A DNA stretch of 55,882 nt from Proteobacteria bacterium bin106. GTDB taxonomy: Bacteria > Bdellovibrionota_B > Oligoflexia > Oligoflexales > Bin106. A model generated the notes under the pieces. The model saw only the letters and a program-made list of their open reading frames with translations, made no database searches and had not been told where the DNA came from. Below, one piece after another: positions 17,269-27,360 of this stretch. The position numbers and the translations under genes are program-made. The stretch lies in the NCBI GenBank assembly GCA_002238945.1, contig MPNI01000014.1, forward strand, positions 1 to 55,882. Direction: 5' to 3'. Each line of letters begins with the position of its first letter. Position 1 is the first letter of the stretch.

Positions 17269-18408
17269 ATGATCCATCTTTTGAGACATCCTAACTGGCA
17301 CGTGATGTCTTGTTTGATCATCTTTGTAATGGGTTTATGGGTAAAAGGTGGTCGTGTTTTAAGCAAAGACTTGCCTCTTATCGGCACACCACCACGCACA
17401 GAAATAGAGGCCAAGTATGCATTGAATGCATCGTCACATCTTATAGCCATACAGCTCACCAACGCGGTCCATGGGCTTATCAAAGATGATCTTAAAAACA
17501 TGAGCTTTGGAAAAGCTGCAGGTTGTGATCTCAAAATCGATCGTCGTCCCAAGTCCTTTGCTTTCCTCGATCATTATTTTGATACTCCCCAAGACCACCT
17601 TTACCGCAACGCGGCCTCTTATCGTGTGAGAATGCGTTGGAGCAGCTACCATAACTATCTCAGACACACCTTATTTGCATGGTCCTCTTTATTTCCTCCC
17701 ACACGTTTAGAAATTCAAGCCAAAACCCATTACCGTACTGCCACACCTGGCGATCTTACAGAATTGATGAGCGAAGAAACCCGTCTGGAGTTCCGAAAAG
17801 AATCCTCTCCATTTAACACAGGTTTCCCCCTACCTCATCTTGCCCATATTGATATGGAAGATGCCATCACTTGGGCTCAAACCGGAACATATGAGCAACA
17901 CCCTATCTATCCTCACTATGCCCTTACTCAATATCTCCATAACACCCTCAAAAAACCTCACTCTCATAACTACACCTTCAACAAACGTCTGAGCCTGCTC
18001 AATCAACGCCATCGTTTTCATCTCTCCTGCAAACATCCTCTCGGCTCAGGACCTAACCCCGATCAAGTCTTTATTATCACCATAGACCATGTGCATTGTC
18101 TTAAGGGATGTTGCGCTTATAAACATATGATTGAAATAGAAATTGAAAGAGAGCGCAATACATCCACATATCTTGATCAATTCAAGTCTTATGAAAACTC
18201 ACAGATCCTCAAAGACCATCCTGTGGCAAAAAGAGCCTTTGACTATACACAAAAACTCCGTCATGCTTATATAGCTGATCATAGTCGTCTCAAACAACAG
18301 ATCAGCAATATGATCACAAAAAACTCCATGAAGCCTCTAACCATGGCTTCAAAATATAGACGTTTTGGTTGCATCCAAAAGAACTCTGTTTTATCGCCAG
18401 ATAGCTAA
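17269..18408 (+). CDS. Exported CYTH/triphosphate-tunnel-like protein
   Basis: This 379-residue protein has a probable signal peptide or anchor (VMSCLIIFVMGLWVKGG), then features of the CYTH/triphosphate tunnel fold. These are TEIEAKYAL (the ExExK-like opening strand), FLDHYFDTP, YRVRMRW, RLEIQAKTHY, LEFRKE and a late IEIEIERER. The same fold underlies VTC polymerases, inorganic triphosphatases and adenylate cyclases of the CyaB type. If exported, it could bind or cleave polyphosphate or triphosphates outside the inner membrane. The C-terminal 80 residues are basic and unassigned. It follows the DUF4956 gene after 113 bases that include the 13-bp repeat. Fold assignment is by motif only. Confidence 0.6.
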   Translation: MIHLLRHPNWHVMSCLIIFVMGLWVKGGRVLSKDLPLIGTPPRTEIEAKYALNASSHLIAIQLTNAVHGLIKDDLKNMSFGKAAGCDLKIDRRPKSFAFLDHYFDTPQDHLYRNAASYRVRMRWSSYHNYLRHTLFAWSSLFPPTRLEIQAKTHYRTATPGDLTELMSEETRLEFRKESSPFNTGFPLPHLAHIDMEDAITWAQTGTYEQHPIYPHYALTQYLHNTLKKPHSHNYTFNKRLSLLNQRHRFHLSCKHPLGSGPNPDQVFIITIDHVHCLKGCCAYKHMIEIEIERERNTSTYLDQFKSYENSQILKDHPVAKRAFDYTQKLRHAYIADHSRLKQQISNMITKNSMKPLTMASKYRRFGCIQKNSVLSPDS

Positions 18409-18509
18409 CTTTATATATTCCATTACTCCATACACGTAATGACTCATTCATACTTTATACGTCATACATAAACATCACACCTTTTTACCTCATAGCTATA
18501 TATTGATCC

Positions 18510-20039
18510 ATGACTGACAGATATAAAACAGCACTCAAAGCTTCGCGCAAACATCTTTGGCATACCGATGTTTTGAATGTGTTTGCAGAACATCTGCAAA
18601 CAACCACCCGTAACATTTACCAGTTTCTTGAAAACCAAGGCATCGATCATCTCGTTATAGGATCAGGCAAACAAGATTATTACCATCGTGATGATGTTTG
18701 TGTGCCTTTTCGAACACATCCTTTATTTAGCTATGTATGCCCTATGCCTGGACCTTACCATCTGATCCATTTTTCTCTGCCATACACCTCTCCTCATCTG
18801 ATGTATTATGCACCTGATGATTTTTGGCACCTCACCCCAAAGCCCCAGGGGCATCCTTTATGGGAGATGTTTCAAGGTTATATTTGCACAGACATCACCT
18901 CCCGTTTTAGCCAGTTAGAAAAACAAGCATCCATTGAAACAAGCACGAGCAAAGTAGCTAGCAAAAAACGTTTGGTTTTTTTAGGACCAGAAACAGATGT
19001 ACCAGATCATTACGAGCATAATCCCGAAGATGTAGAAAACTATTTTTCATGGCTACGTAGCCAAAAATCCACCTATGAAATCACCTGTCTTATGCGAGCT
19101 ACTCAATCTGCTTTATATGGCCATGAAGCCTTGCAACGCGCATTTCTCCAAGAAACCTCGCTATCTCATCGCACTCCCACAGAACGCGATCTGTATTATC
19201 TGTACCAAATAGAAAGCCAGAGTATTGCCAGCGAATTTGCTTATCCGCCTATTATTGCCATTGATGAACACTGTGCCACCTTGCATTACGACCACTACAG
19301 CCATGATCCATCACACATGGCCACACACAAAGGTGTTAATCTGTTGGTTGATGCAGGCAGTACATGTTTTGGCTATAGCAGCGATATCTCACGTACCACC
19401 TTAAAACCTTATGCGTCTTCTCTACAAACCATTAGCGGCAAGTATATTGCCAAAAATGCCCATAACACCTTTGCTGAGATGCTCACACAACTCAAAACAC
19501 TTCAACACGAGATCATCCAACTCATCAAACCTGATCTGCCTTTTAGCCATCTCCATGAATATTCTCTAAAAGGTGTGTACCGTATCCTCAAAGATGCTGA
19601 ACTGATCAAAACACCTCACTCTTTGAGCGAAGCAGATACCATAACATGTGCACGCACATTTTATCCCCATGGCATAGGCCATATGCTCGGTCTTCAGGTT
19701 CATGATGTTTATGCTGAAGATCCCTATCAAGACACAAAACCTGCCTCAACAAGCTCCATTGACCCTTCAAAGACATCCGAACAAACGGTCAAAAAGCTAC
19801 GCCCCAAACTACGTCCCTATAGTGTTTTCACCATTGAGCCAGGTATCTATTTTATAGAATCCTTAATAGACAAACTCAAAACCACTCATAAACATATTGC
19901 ACTCAATGATGCGCTCATCACAGAAATGACCCCTCTTGGGGGAATGCGTGTGGAAGATAATATTTTCATTAATAAAGACAAAGCTGTCAATCTTACAACC
20001 CTCGCCCAAAACAAACCCAAAAAACTCTCACAGCCATAG
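18510..20039 (+). CDS. pepQ: Xaa-Pro dipeptidase (PepQ type, M24 metallopeptidase)
   Basis: PepQ cleaves dipeptides with C-terminal proline using two metal ions. The metal ligands are visible: D281 and D292 in VDAG...YSSDISRT, the His of HGIGH (387-391) in a PepQ-like HGIGHMLGLQVHDV, E443 in TIEPGIYFIES and E482 in MRVEDN. PIIAIDEHCATLHY and LGGMRVEDNIF also match PepQ better than generic aminopeptidase P. The N-terminal creatinase-like domain contains DDFWHLTPKP, parallel to the PepQ N-domain. At 509 residues it is longer than E. coli PepQ (443), with extra residues around 100-170 and 410-430. It is a cytosolic, stand-alone gene. Confidence 0.9.
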   Translation: MTDRYKTALKASRKHLWHTDVLNVFAEHLQTTTRNIYQFLENQGIDHLVIGSGKQDYYHRDDVCVPFRTHPLFSYVCPMPGPYHLIHFSLPYTSPHLMYYAPDDFWHLTPKPQGHPLWEMFQGYICTDITSRFSQLEKQASIETSTSKVASKKRLVFLGPETDVPDHYEHNPEDVENYFSWLRSQKSTYEITCLMRATQSALYGHEALQRAFLQETSLSHRTPTERDLYYLYQIESQSIASEFAYPPIIAIDEHCATLHYDHYSHDPSHMATHKGVNLLVDAGSTCFGYSSDISRTTLKPYASSLQTISGKYIAKNAHNTFAEMLTQLKTLQHEIIQLIKPDLPFSHLHEYSLKGVYRILKDAELIKTPHSLSEADTITCARTFYPHGIGHMLGLQVHDVYAEDPYQDTKPASTSSIDPSKTSEQTVKKLRPKLRPYSVFTIEPGIYFIESLIDKLKTTHKHIALNDALITEMTPLGGMRVEDNIFINKDKAVNLTTLAQNKPKKLSQP

Positions 20040-20574
20040 CTCACAAACCATAGCTCATAAACCATAGCTCTATGTGTACAAACTTATCTGTACACAGCCC
20101 ACATACATGACCACTTTCACCTACCATTTCCATATATATTCAGATACTATAGCCCTTAAGCTTGATTCTTCTATACAGCTAGACTCAGCATTCATTATGA
20201 ATAGATAACAGAACATAGAACATAGAAAAAAAATCGATAGAGATAGATAACAGGTAACAGATAAACAAAAGAGCATAACAAACACAATAACCACAAGTAA
20301 GTTAATCTGTCATAGCTAGTCTGTCGTAGCTAGTCTGTCATAACTACTGTGCTTTCGATCTTCCATTAAAAAGCAAAATCATATACAACTTACATATGCC
20401 TATGCATATACCTGATTCAAAAGCCATTTGCGTAACACTGAGTAACACTTAAGAAAGTCAGACACACACTGTAATTTTTTATATAAACACCACATAGTCT
20501 TCTTTTGCTTACAAGTTGTTAACTTATAAAAGCATAAAAATATTCAACACACGCATCACACCTGGAGAATACAT
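20040..20574. other. Gene-free stretch before nusA; no rimP found
   Basis: In many bacteria rimP precedes nusA, but no frame here resembles it. The stretch holds short tandem duplications (CAAACCATAGCT-type near 20042-20067, and 14-bp units at 20307-20340) and an AT-rich approach to nusA. A promoter for nusA should lie here; I see none that is convincing. Confidence 0.6.
20307..20340. repeat. Tandem repeat, 14-bp unit, about 2.4 copies
   Basis: CTGTCATAGCTAGT is followed by CTGTCGTAGCTAGT and then CTGTCA. It is another TAGC-bearing unit. Confidence 0.9.
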
Positions 20575-22182
20575 TTGAACTTAAGTGCTGTCATCGCTGC
20601 AGTTAGCCAAGACAAGAACCTCGATCGCAGCGTGATTATCGATGCTCTCGAACAAGCTATATTACATGCTGCTCAAAAGGACTTTGGTCCTGAAAGCGAG
20701 CTGGAAGTGGCTTACAACGAATCCACTGAAGAGATTGATCTTTTTCAATTTCGCACAGTTGTAGAAGAGGTTGAAGATAAAGATCTCCACCTCACTCTTG
20801 AAGAAGCTCAGAAACTCGATCCTGGCTCTGAAATGGGTGATTCCATTGGAGTACGCTTAGATACATCTCGTTTTGGCAGAATTGCTGCTCAAGCTGCTAA
20901 ACAGATTATTATGCAAAAAGTCAATCAGGCTGAACGTCACAAAATCTACGAACGTTTTAAAGATCGTAAGGGTGAGATTCTTTCTGGTTACGTACGTCGT
21001 ATTGAAAGACGTAATATCATTGTGGATCTCGGCCAAGTGGAGGCGGTTATTCCAGCAAGGGAGCAGCTATTTGGTGAGCGTTTTCGTGTCAAAGACCGTA
21101 TTCAGGCATATGTTATCGATGTATCCTCTTCTCTCAAAGGGCCACAAATTATCCTGTCACGGGCTGTTAACGAATTTCTTGAAAAACTCTTTGAGCAAAA
21201 TGTCACAGAAATCTATGATCAAATTGTAGAGATCATCTCTGTGGCAAGAGATCCTGGGCATCGTGCCAAAGTCGCGGTGTATTCTCGAGATTCCAGTGTT
21301 GATCCTGTGGGAGCATGTGTTGGCATGAAAGGTGCGCGCATTCAGATCATCGTCAATGAACTTGGCGGTGAAAAGATCGATGTGGTGCCATGGGATAACG
21401 ATCCTGCAGTATTTGTGTGTGATGCCCTCTCTCCGGCTGTGGTGAGTAAAGTGATTGTGGATGAAGATAACCATAGTATGGAGATTATTGTCGCCGAAGA
21501 CCAGCTCTCCTTAGCTATTGGACGTCGAGGCCAGAACGTACGGTTAGCTGCTCAGCTCACCGGTTGGAAGTTGGATATTAAAAGTGAAGTCAGTCTTGAA
21601 AAGCAAATGGAGAGCTTTAAAGCTATCCTTAGCTCCATTGAAGGACTCGGAGAAATGCATGCTGGCATCCTCATTAATGAAGACATCAAAACCCCTCAAG
21701 AACTCTCGCAAATTTCCACACGAGCACTCATAAGACTTCTCAATCTCGATGAAGAGGTTGCAGAGGCCATTATTGAAGCTGCTAAAACAAAAGCCCACGA
21801 GCTTTCTCAAACGACCACCACTGAAACTCAAGAATTCAGTGTCCAAGATACATCAGCTTCCCCTGATATGGTGGTGGATAATGAAAAAGAGCTACAAGCT
21901 AAACGCAAAAAAGAACGTATGGAGTTATTTCTCAAACTCAAAGGAGTGGGAGAAGCTACTGCTGATGCTTTAGCCAATGCTGGCTATGCCACCATTGGTG
22001 ATCTCATCGCTGACAGCAACGATGAAATTGTTATGAAAACAGAGCTTCCTATTGCAGTGGTTAAAACTGTGATTATTGCTGCTGATAAATATATGCTAGA
22101 ACATGCCTTAAGTTTAAACAAAGACAGCGAAAATGATGACCATGAAGATGGCCAAGAAGATGGAGACAATGTCCATGATTAG
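20575..22182 (+). CDS. nusA: Transcription termination/antitermination factor NusA
   Basis: NusA binds RNA polymerase and RNA to control pausing, termination and antitermination. The start is a TTG with GGAG eight bases upstream. Domains in the 535 residues: N-terminal RNA polymerase-binding domain (about 1-125), S1 domain (GYVRRIERRNIIVDLGQVEAVI), KH1 and KH2 (DPVGACVGMKGARIQIIVNE and LAIGRRGQNVRLAAQLTGW), and two C-terminal helix-hairpin-helix regions (about 350-405 and 445-515). The second ends in an acidic Asp/Glu tail. The KH1 wording is closer to deltaproteobacterial than gammaproteobacterial NusA. It is separated from infB by 772 bases instead of being packed with it. Confidence 0.97.
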   Translation: MNLSAVIAAVSQDKNLDRSVIIDALEQAILHAAQKDFGPESELEVAYNESTEEIDLFQFRTVVEEVEDKDLHLTLEEAQKLDPGSEMGDSIGVRLDTSRFGRIAAQAAKQIIMQKVNQAERHKIYERFKDRKGEILSGYVRRIERRNIIVDLGQVEAVIPAREQLFGERFRVKDRIQAYVIDVSSSLKGPQIILSRAVNEFLEKLFEQNVTEIYDQIVEIISVARDPGHRAKVAVYSRDSSVDPVGACVGMKGARIQIIVNELGGEKIDVVPWDNDPAVFVCDALSPAVVSKVIVDEDNHSMEIIVAEDQLSLAIGRRGQNVRLAAQLTGWKLDIKSEVSLEKQMESFKAILSSIEGLGEMHAGILINEDIKTPQELSQISTRALIRLLNLDEEVAEAIIEAAKTKAHELSQTTTTETQEFSVQDTSASPDMVVDNEKELQAKRKKERMELFLKLKGVGEATADALANAGYATIGDLIADSNDEIVMKTELPIAVVKTVIIAADKYMLEHALSLNKDSENDDHEDGQEDGDNVHD

Positions 22183-22954
22183 CTTGACTAGCACATCAAC
22201 ATGTAACTAACTTAACTTAATATAACTTAAATAATTTAAAATAAAACGAGCACATCAGCAGCATTTAACCCAGCACCTAACATATCCAGAATACCCAGAA
22301 TTATACATAAACCTCTGCCTTAATGATCATATATCATATCAAGGGTTACAAGATCATACTAAGGTATGCGGGTATACAAGTATAACAACAGCATACTGGT
22401 GAGCATCAACACAATCACACAAACAACACATAACAATCGAGCTAGAATGCGTTGGCTTTTCGCCTCTTTTTTTATATAAAAAACCGCATTATTCTAAGAC
22501 TTAGATATAAACGATAGATGATAAACACAATACAAAATTAAAAGGTAAAAATCTTAACACTTGACTATAAGGTTTACATGCTATGGGGTGATTTTGGCAT
22601 CAATTGGTGATAAGGTATAGGCTTACTGAGAGACAGAGACCCCAGAATTTGTAAACCGCTACACAGACAGAATAGTTACACAGAATAGCTACACAGAATA
22701 GCTACACAGAATAGCTACACAGAATAGCTACACAGAACATTCACACACATTAATTACACACAAAAAAATAACTCTCATAACCTTCACATACTGCATTACT
22801 CACACATGACAACACCATCTTTCAGCCATCTATCCTTTTTTGTGCGTATCTCATTAAAACCATACTTAAAACCATAGGAATGGATGTATATGGATAATCT
22901 ATCCATAACCGATCACACCTCTTTAATCCACTGTAACTGTAAAAAAGAATATTT
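22183..22954. other. Long gene-free gap between nusA and infB
   Basis: These 772 bases interrupt what is usually a tight nusA-infB unit. No frame looks coding and I see no tRNA or ribosomal RNA. Contents: an imperfect palindrome around 22447-22491 (AATGCG...TTTTTTTATATAAAAAA...CGCATT) that could be a weak terminator for nusA, the 13-bp array at 22675-22737, and AT-rich DNA before infB that should carry its promoter. Confidence 0.6.
22675..22737. repeat. Tandem repeat, 13-bp unit, almost five copies
   Basis: G(C/T)TACACAGAATA occurs four full times plus 11 bases of a fifth. It shares the pattern GCTAC-N5-ATA and the period with the array at 4389-4440, 18 kb away. There is no spacer DNA between copies, so it is not a CRISPR. 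Confidence 0.95.
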
Positions 22955-25816
22955 ATGAAGAAAATTCGTGTCTATGAACTAGCTCGCCAACTGGATATGG
23001 AAAGCCGTGTCTTAGTGGATAAAATCAAAGCTATGGGCATCTTTATATCCAATTATCAAAGTGCCTTAAGTGAATCTCAATGCCAAAGCATTAAAGAAAA
23101 ACTTGCTGCTGCTGAAAAAAATCCTGCTGGGAAAAAAACGGTTATCATTCGTCGTCGCAAAAAAGCTGTTCCTGAAACAACTGCCAAAACAGCTACTGAA
23201 GATACATCTTCTGCGGCAAATCTTGAAACAGAACATGGTCTTGCAGCAGATAATACGGTAGATAATGCGGCAAATAATACAATAACGGCGGAAAGTAGCA
23301 ACAACTTAGAAGACCATGAATCAAGCAGCCACAGCCAAGCACCAGAGAACTTAGACATACTAGATACAACAACAAACAAGAGTGATACAGATACTCAAGA
23401 AGAAAGCAGAGCTGATGATGCTGCCACAGCTACTTTGACTTCTGCATCTGAGCTATCTTCTGAGCTATCTTCTGAGCTTGCTCATCAACGAGCTCATCAA
23501 CGAGCTCATCAACAAGCTCATCAACAAGCTGACCAACGAGCGAGCACAACTCAAGATGTGGACAATGCATCTGATCAAAATAGTGTGTCTCAACCTGATG
23601 GTAAAGATTCAGATGATGAGAGCACACGTTTTTCTAAAGTAGCCTTGACTTTAGCCCAAAAGCGTTCCAAACAGTCATCTGATTTGCAGGCTCCTTTGCC
23701 TTCAGCACGTATTATCCAAAAGTCTTCTCATGTCACGACACCTGCAACACCTGCAACAAATAATAACAAGGAAAACGAAGAGGGACAAACTGCTACCACC
23801 GCAAAACCTGCCACAGACGATAAACGCCGTGATAAGCGTGGCGTAGCTTATGAAAGTGATGCCCTCAAGCCAAAGAATCTTCAGAAAAAAGAGCGACGGG
23901 CCAATTACAACGCTCGTCTCTTGCTATCTAAAATTGATGATGATGAGCCATTTGTCGCTCCTACCCGAAGAAAGACTGTTTATTCTCCTGCGGGAGGAAG
24001 AGGACGTGATCACAAGCGTCGGCGGGATCTCAAAAAAACTCAGATCACCACTCCTAAGGCATCTTTGCGTGTCATTCACATGACAGACACCACCATGTCT
24101 GTGGGAGAACTAGCAAGACAGCTTTCCATGAAGGCTTCTGAACTCATCAAGCATTTGATGAAAGAGGGCATCATGGCTACTGTTAATCAGCATCTTGACA
24201 GTGATTCCATTGAGATTTTGGCAAGCAATTTTGGTTTTGAGGTAAAAGCTAAGTACAAAACTGTTGAAGAGCTTCTCAGTCGTCGCAAACCAGCAGAGGA
24301 TAGCTATTATATACGTCCTCCCATTGTCACCTTAATGGGACATGTGGATCACGGTAAAACCTCCATTCTTGATGCTATTCGTAGCAGTGCTATTAGCGCT
24401 GATGAATCAGGGGGTATCACCCAGCATATTGGAGCTTACAGAGTCACTCACAACGATAAATCTATCACCTTCCTTGACACTCCCGGCCATGCTGCTTTTT
24501 CCAACATGCGTTTACGTGGTGCAAAGGTTACAGATATTGTCATTCTTGTGGTAGCAGCAGATGATGGGGTGATGCCACAAACGGAAGAAGCCATCAGTCA
24601 TGCTAAAGATGCTGATGTATCAGTGATCGTTGCTTTAAGTAAAATCGATAAACCCAATCATAACCTTGATCGCATCTACACAGAATTAGCAGAAAAGGGT
24701 ATTCAATCTGAAGAATGGGGAGGAGATCATCAGTTTGTTAAAGTCTCTGCTCTACAGAAAACCGGGTTAGTTGATCTCCTTGAGGCTATTCTTCTCCAAG
24801 CTGAACTTATGGAGCTGAAAGTCAGTGATGATATTGAAGCTCGTGGGGTGATTATTGAATCACATCTTGACAAAGGACGAGGTCCCATTGCCACCATTAT
24901 GGTAAGTGAGGGAGTCTTCCGGGTGGGTGATATGGTGGTGGCTGGAACAGCGAGTGGTCGTATTCGTTCCATGGCAAATGATCAAGGTAAAAAAGTTGCC
25001 AAAGCCACTCCTTCAATGCCTGTAGAAATTGTCGGGCTCAACGAGTTGCCCATGGTGGGTGATATGGTTGATGCGGTCAAAGATCACGAAACGGCTAAAT
25101 CTGTGATATCGCAAAGAAACACAGAACTAGCCAAAAAACAGCTCGGCTCAGCTACTCTTACCAGTCTTGAAGATCTCGTGGCTAAGGTGGAAAGTGATAA
25201 AATTCTTGCTCTTCCGTGCATTATCAAAGCTGACACTCAAGGATCTCTACAAGCCATTTGTGAATCTTTAACGGATATCAAATCCGAAAAAATCAAAGCT
25301 CAAATCGTACATAGCGGTGTAGGTGGTATCAATGATTCTGATATCAGTCTTGCCCAAACCAGTGGCTCGGTGATTTTTGGCTTCAATGTACGTACGACTT
25401 CTAACAGTCTTACATTTGCTGAAAACAGCCGTGTTGTGATCCAATATTTCAGCATCATCTATGATCTCATCGATGCTGCCCGTAATCTTATGTTAGGATC
25501 TTTACCTCCTGTTCAAAATGAGGTGGTGATTGGTCGTGCTGATGTGCGCAAGCCTATCAGTGTTCCAAAAATAGGACTAGTAGCAGGCTCGGCAGTGATG
25601 GATGGAAAAATCACGCGTCATTGCATGCTCCGACTAATACGTGATGATGTAGTGGTTTATACGGGAAAGATTGGCTCTTTAAGACGTTTCAAAGATGATG
25701 TCAAAGAGGTGGGATCAGGTTACGAGTGTGGGATCAGTTTTGAAAACTATAACGATATTCGCGAAGGCGATATCCTCGAGGCCTTTAAAATCGAAGAGCT
25801 ACAAGCCACTCTATAA
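22955..25816 (+). CDS. infB: Translation initiation factor IF-2
   Basis: IF-2 is the GTPase that places initiator tRNA on the ribosome. The 953-residue protein opens with an IF2_N domain ([26 protein letters not shown]). A long Ala/Glu/Gln/Thr-rich linker to about 370 follows, then a second IF2_N ([22 protein letters not shown]). The G domain has GHVDHGKT (462-469), the switch DTPGHAAF and SKID; domains II to IV follow. The linker contains 12-bp in-frame duplications near 23452-23545 giving SSELSSEL and [16 protein letters not shown]. It begins at an ATG after a long gap from nusA and leads directly into rbfA. Confidence 0.98.
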   Translation: MKKIRVYELARQLDMESRVLVDKIKAMGIFISNYQSALSESQCQSIKEKLAAAEKNPAGKKTVIIRRRKKAVPETTAKTATEDTSSAANLETEHGLAADNTVDNAANNTITAESSNNLEDHESSSHSQAPENLDILDTTTNKSDTDTQEESRADDAATATLTSASELSSELSSELAHQRAHQRAHQQAHQQADQRASTTQDVDNASDQNSVSQPDGKDSDDESTRFSKVALTLAQKRSKQSSDLQAPLPSARIIQKSSHVTTPATPATNNNKENEEGQTATTAKPATDDKRRDKRGVAYESDALKPKNLQKKERRANYNARLLLSKIDDDEPFVAPTRRKTVYSPAGGRGRDHKRRRDLKKTQITTPKASLRVIHMTDTTMSVGELARQLSMKASELIKHLMKEGIMATVNQHLDSDSIEILASNFGFEVKAKYKTVEELLSRRKPAEDSYYIRPPIVTLMGHVDHGKTSILDAIRSSAISADESGGITQHIGAYRVTHNDKSITFLDTPGHAAFSNMRLRGAKVTDIVILVVAADDGVMPQTEEAISHAKDADVSVIVALSKIDKPNHNLDRIYTELAEKGIQSEEWGGDHQFVKVSALQKTGLVDLLEAILLQAELMELKVSDDIEARGVIIESHLDKGRGPIATIMVSEGVFRVGDMVVAGTASGRIRSMANDQGKKVAKATPSMPVEIVGLNELPMVGDMVDAVKDHETAKSVISQRNTELAKKQLGSATLTSLEDLVAKVESDKILALPCIIKADTQGSLQAICESLTDIKSEKIKAQIVHSGVGGINDSDISLAQTSGSVIFGFNVRTTSNSLTFAENSRVVIQYFSIIYDLIDAARNLMLGSLPPVQNEVVIGRADVRKPISVPKIGLVAGSAVMDGKITRHCMLRLIRDDVVVYTGKIGSLRRFKDDVKEVGSGYECGISFENYNDIREGDILEAFKIEELQATL

Positions 25817-25829
25817 CAGCGCTTTTACC

Positions 25830-26231
25830 ATGACTAAACGCAGACAACATCAAATCGCTGGCCGTATCCATAACGTTCTCTCACAATCTCTTACCACACA
25901 TTGTCGAGACCAGCGGCTGGGTAACATTTGGCTCACAGCTGTGGAGGTCAGTGCGGATTTGACTATCTGCAAGATCTATTTCCGGCTCCGCGAAGAGCCT
26001 GTATCGATCAAACCAGCCTCTACCAAAGAACATATCGATGCTGATCTTAGCAGCACAGAAAAACAACAACGCATCGATGATGCCTTAGGGGCTTTACGCC
26101 ATAGCCAAGGTTTTTTACGTTCTCAGCTAGCCCAAGAGATCCATATCAAGCGCATACCTCAGCTCCACTTTTATTATGACTCATCTCCTGAGCGTGGCCA
26201 AAGAATTATGGAGCTAATTGCTAAAAGCTGA
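25830..26231 (+). CDS. rbfA: Ribosome-binding factor A
   Basis: RbfA is a single KH-domain protein that matures 16S rRNA in the 30S subunit. The ATG at 25830 starts MTKRRQHQIAGRIHNVLSQ, the usual RbfA helix. The frame extends upstream into infB without domain sequence, so this start is preferred. Later segments LTAVEVSADLTICKIYFRL and LRSQLAQEIHIKRIPQLHFYYD are characteristic. The 133-residue length fits. A roughly 24-residue insertion (EPVSIKPASTKEHIDADLSS) interrupts the middle. It begins 13 bases after infB ends. Confidence 0.93.
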   Translation: MTKRRQHQIAGRIHNVLSQSLTTHCRDQRLGNIWLTAVEVSADLTICKIYFRLREEPVSIKPASTKEHIDADLSSTEKQQRIDDALGALRHSQGFLRSQLAQEIHIKRIPQLHFYYDSSPERGQRIMELIAKS

Positions 26232-26247
26232 GGCATGTGACTTTTTT

Positions 26248-26289
26248 CTGTGTGTTCTTTTCTCTTTTCTGTGTGTTCTTTTCTCTTTT
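26248..26289. repeat. Tandem repeat, 21-bp unit, two copies
   Basis: A pyrimidine-rich 21-bp unit beginning CTGTGTGTTCTTTTC occurs twice exactly between rbfA and truB. Confidence 0.95.
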
Positions 26290-26331
26290 CTATAATCACT
26301 CTCCTCACATTCATTGCCAAAGAAGCCAAAA

Positions 26332-27360
26332 ATGAGCAGTCAGTACAATGGTATATTGCCTATTTATAAGCCACCCGGGATGATTTCTAAGGATGTATCA
26401 CGCAAGATCAGCAAGCTCTTTTCTACCCCCATACCCATTGGCCATATTGGCACTCTTGATCCCATAGCTGAGGGGGTTTTACCTCTGATACTGGGCAAAG
26501 CCACTCGACTTCACGATCACTTACTCAACAGTACCAAAATCTATGAAATGACACTGACATTTGGCTACACCACCGATACTCTTGATAGCAGTGGTACTGT
26601 GCTCAAGCATTGTGATTATCCTTGCCCAAGCGTAGATGCTATTAAAAATGTGCTAACGAGTTTCCTTGGAAAAAGCCAACAAACCCCACCGCTTTACTCA
26701 GCCATCAAATACCGTGGTAAGCCATTGTATGCTTATGCTCGCAAGGGCTGTGGTGATCTTGTGGATCGTGATCTTTTAGCTCGCCCTATCCATATCCATC
26801 GTATATCTCTTCTAAAAACCACCTGGCAAGCCTCTGATAGACGAAAGCTCACATCCATTGATGTATCCCTATCATGCTCTAAGGGAACCTATATCCGAGT
26901 GTTATGTGACGATATTGCCAAAAAACTTTCCACTTTAGGTGTGATGAGTTCTCTTAAACGCCTTCAAACCGCCGGTATCTCTGCTGATCAATGCATCCCA
27001 CTGGATAGCATTTTATCTGATCCAGAAACCATATCTCAGCATCTTATAGCCATGAAAGATATGCCTCTTAACTTAGCAAGAATAACTGTTTCCGATAGTG
27101 AGCAGCAAAAACTCAGTCATGGACAGCTCTTATGTTTTGAAGAAGCTGTGCTTAAAGATCGCACCGATATAGTTGCTGGCTTGCAAACAAAATGTCTTAG
27201 TCATAAATACGATAACAAACTATCCAACAGGATGGTTTTAGTGGTAAGCTGTTATGGTGATATTTTAAGCTTAGGACTACTTTCCTGTGATCACCACAAC
27301 GTGTCATCAACAGGTTTTCCTGCAACTGTATATCTTCGTCAAAAACGAGCACTTCTGTGA
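26332..27360 (+). CDS. truB: tRNA pseudouridine-55 synthase
   Basis: TruB makes pseudouridine 55 in the T-loop of tRNAs. It has the opening GILPIYKPPGMISKDVSRK, the catalytic Asp in GTLDPIAEGVLP, KIYEMTLTFGYTTDTLDSSG, QTPPLYSAIKYRGKPLYAYAR and CSKGTYIRVLCDDI. The ATG at 26332 is chosen; a TTG six codons earlier (26314) is an alternative and neither has a strong ribosome site. At 342 residues it is slightly longer than E. coli TruB (314). Its stop overlaps the metK start by four bases (GTGA). Confidence 0.96.
   Translation: MSSQYNGILPIYKPPGMISKDVSRKISKLFSTPIPIGHIGTLDPIAEGVLPLILGKATRLHDHLLNSTKIYEMTLTFGYTTDTLDSSGTVLKHCDYPCPSVDAIKNVLTSFLGKSQQTPPLYSAIKYRGKPLYAYARKGCGDLVDRDLLARPIHIHRISLLKTTWQASDRRKLTSIDVSLSCSKGTYIRVLCDDIAKKLSTLGVMSSLKRLQTAGISADQCIPLDSILSDPETISQHLIAMKDMPLNLARITVSDSEQQKLSHGQLLCFEEAVLKDRTDIVAGLQTKCLSHKYDNKLSNRMVLVVSCYGDILSLGLLSCDHHNVSSTGFPATVYLRQKRALL

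Noticed and set aside
22675-22737. CRISPR array
   Set aside because: Copies are contiguous 13-bp units with no spacers, and no cas genes are present.
25695-25829. Longer rbfA start inside infB
   Set aside because: The upstream codons overlap infB and contain no RbfA-like sequence; the ATG at 25830 begins the family domain.
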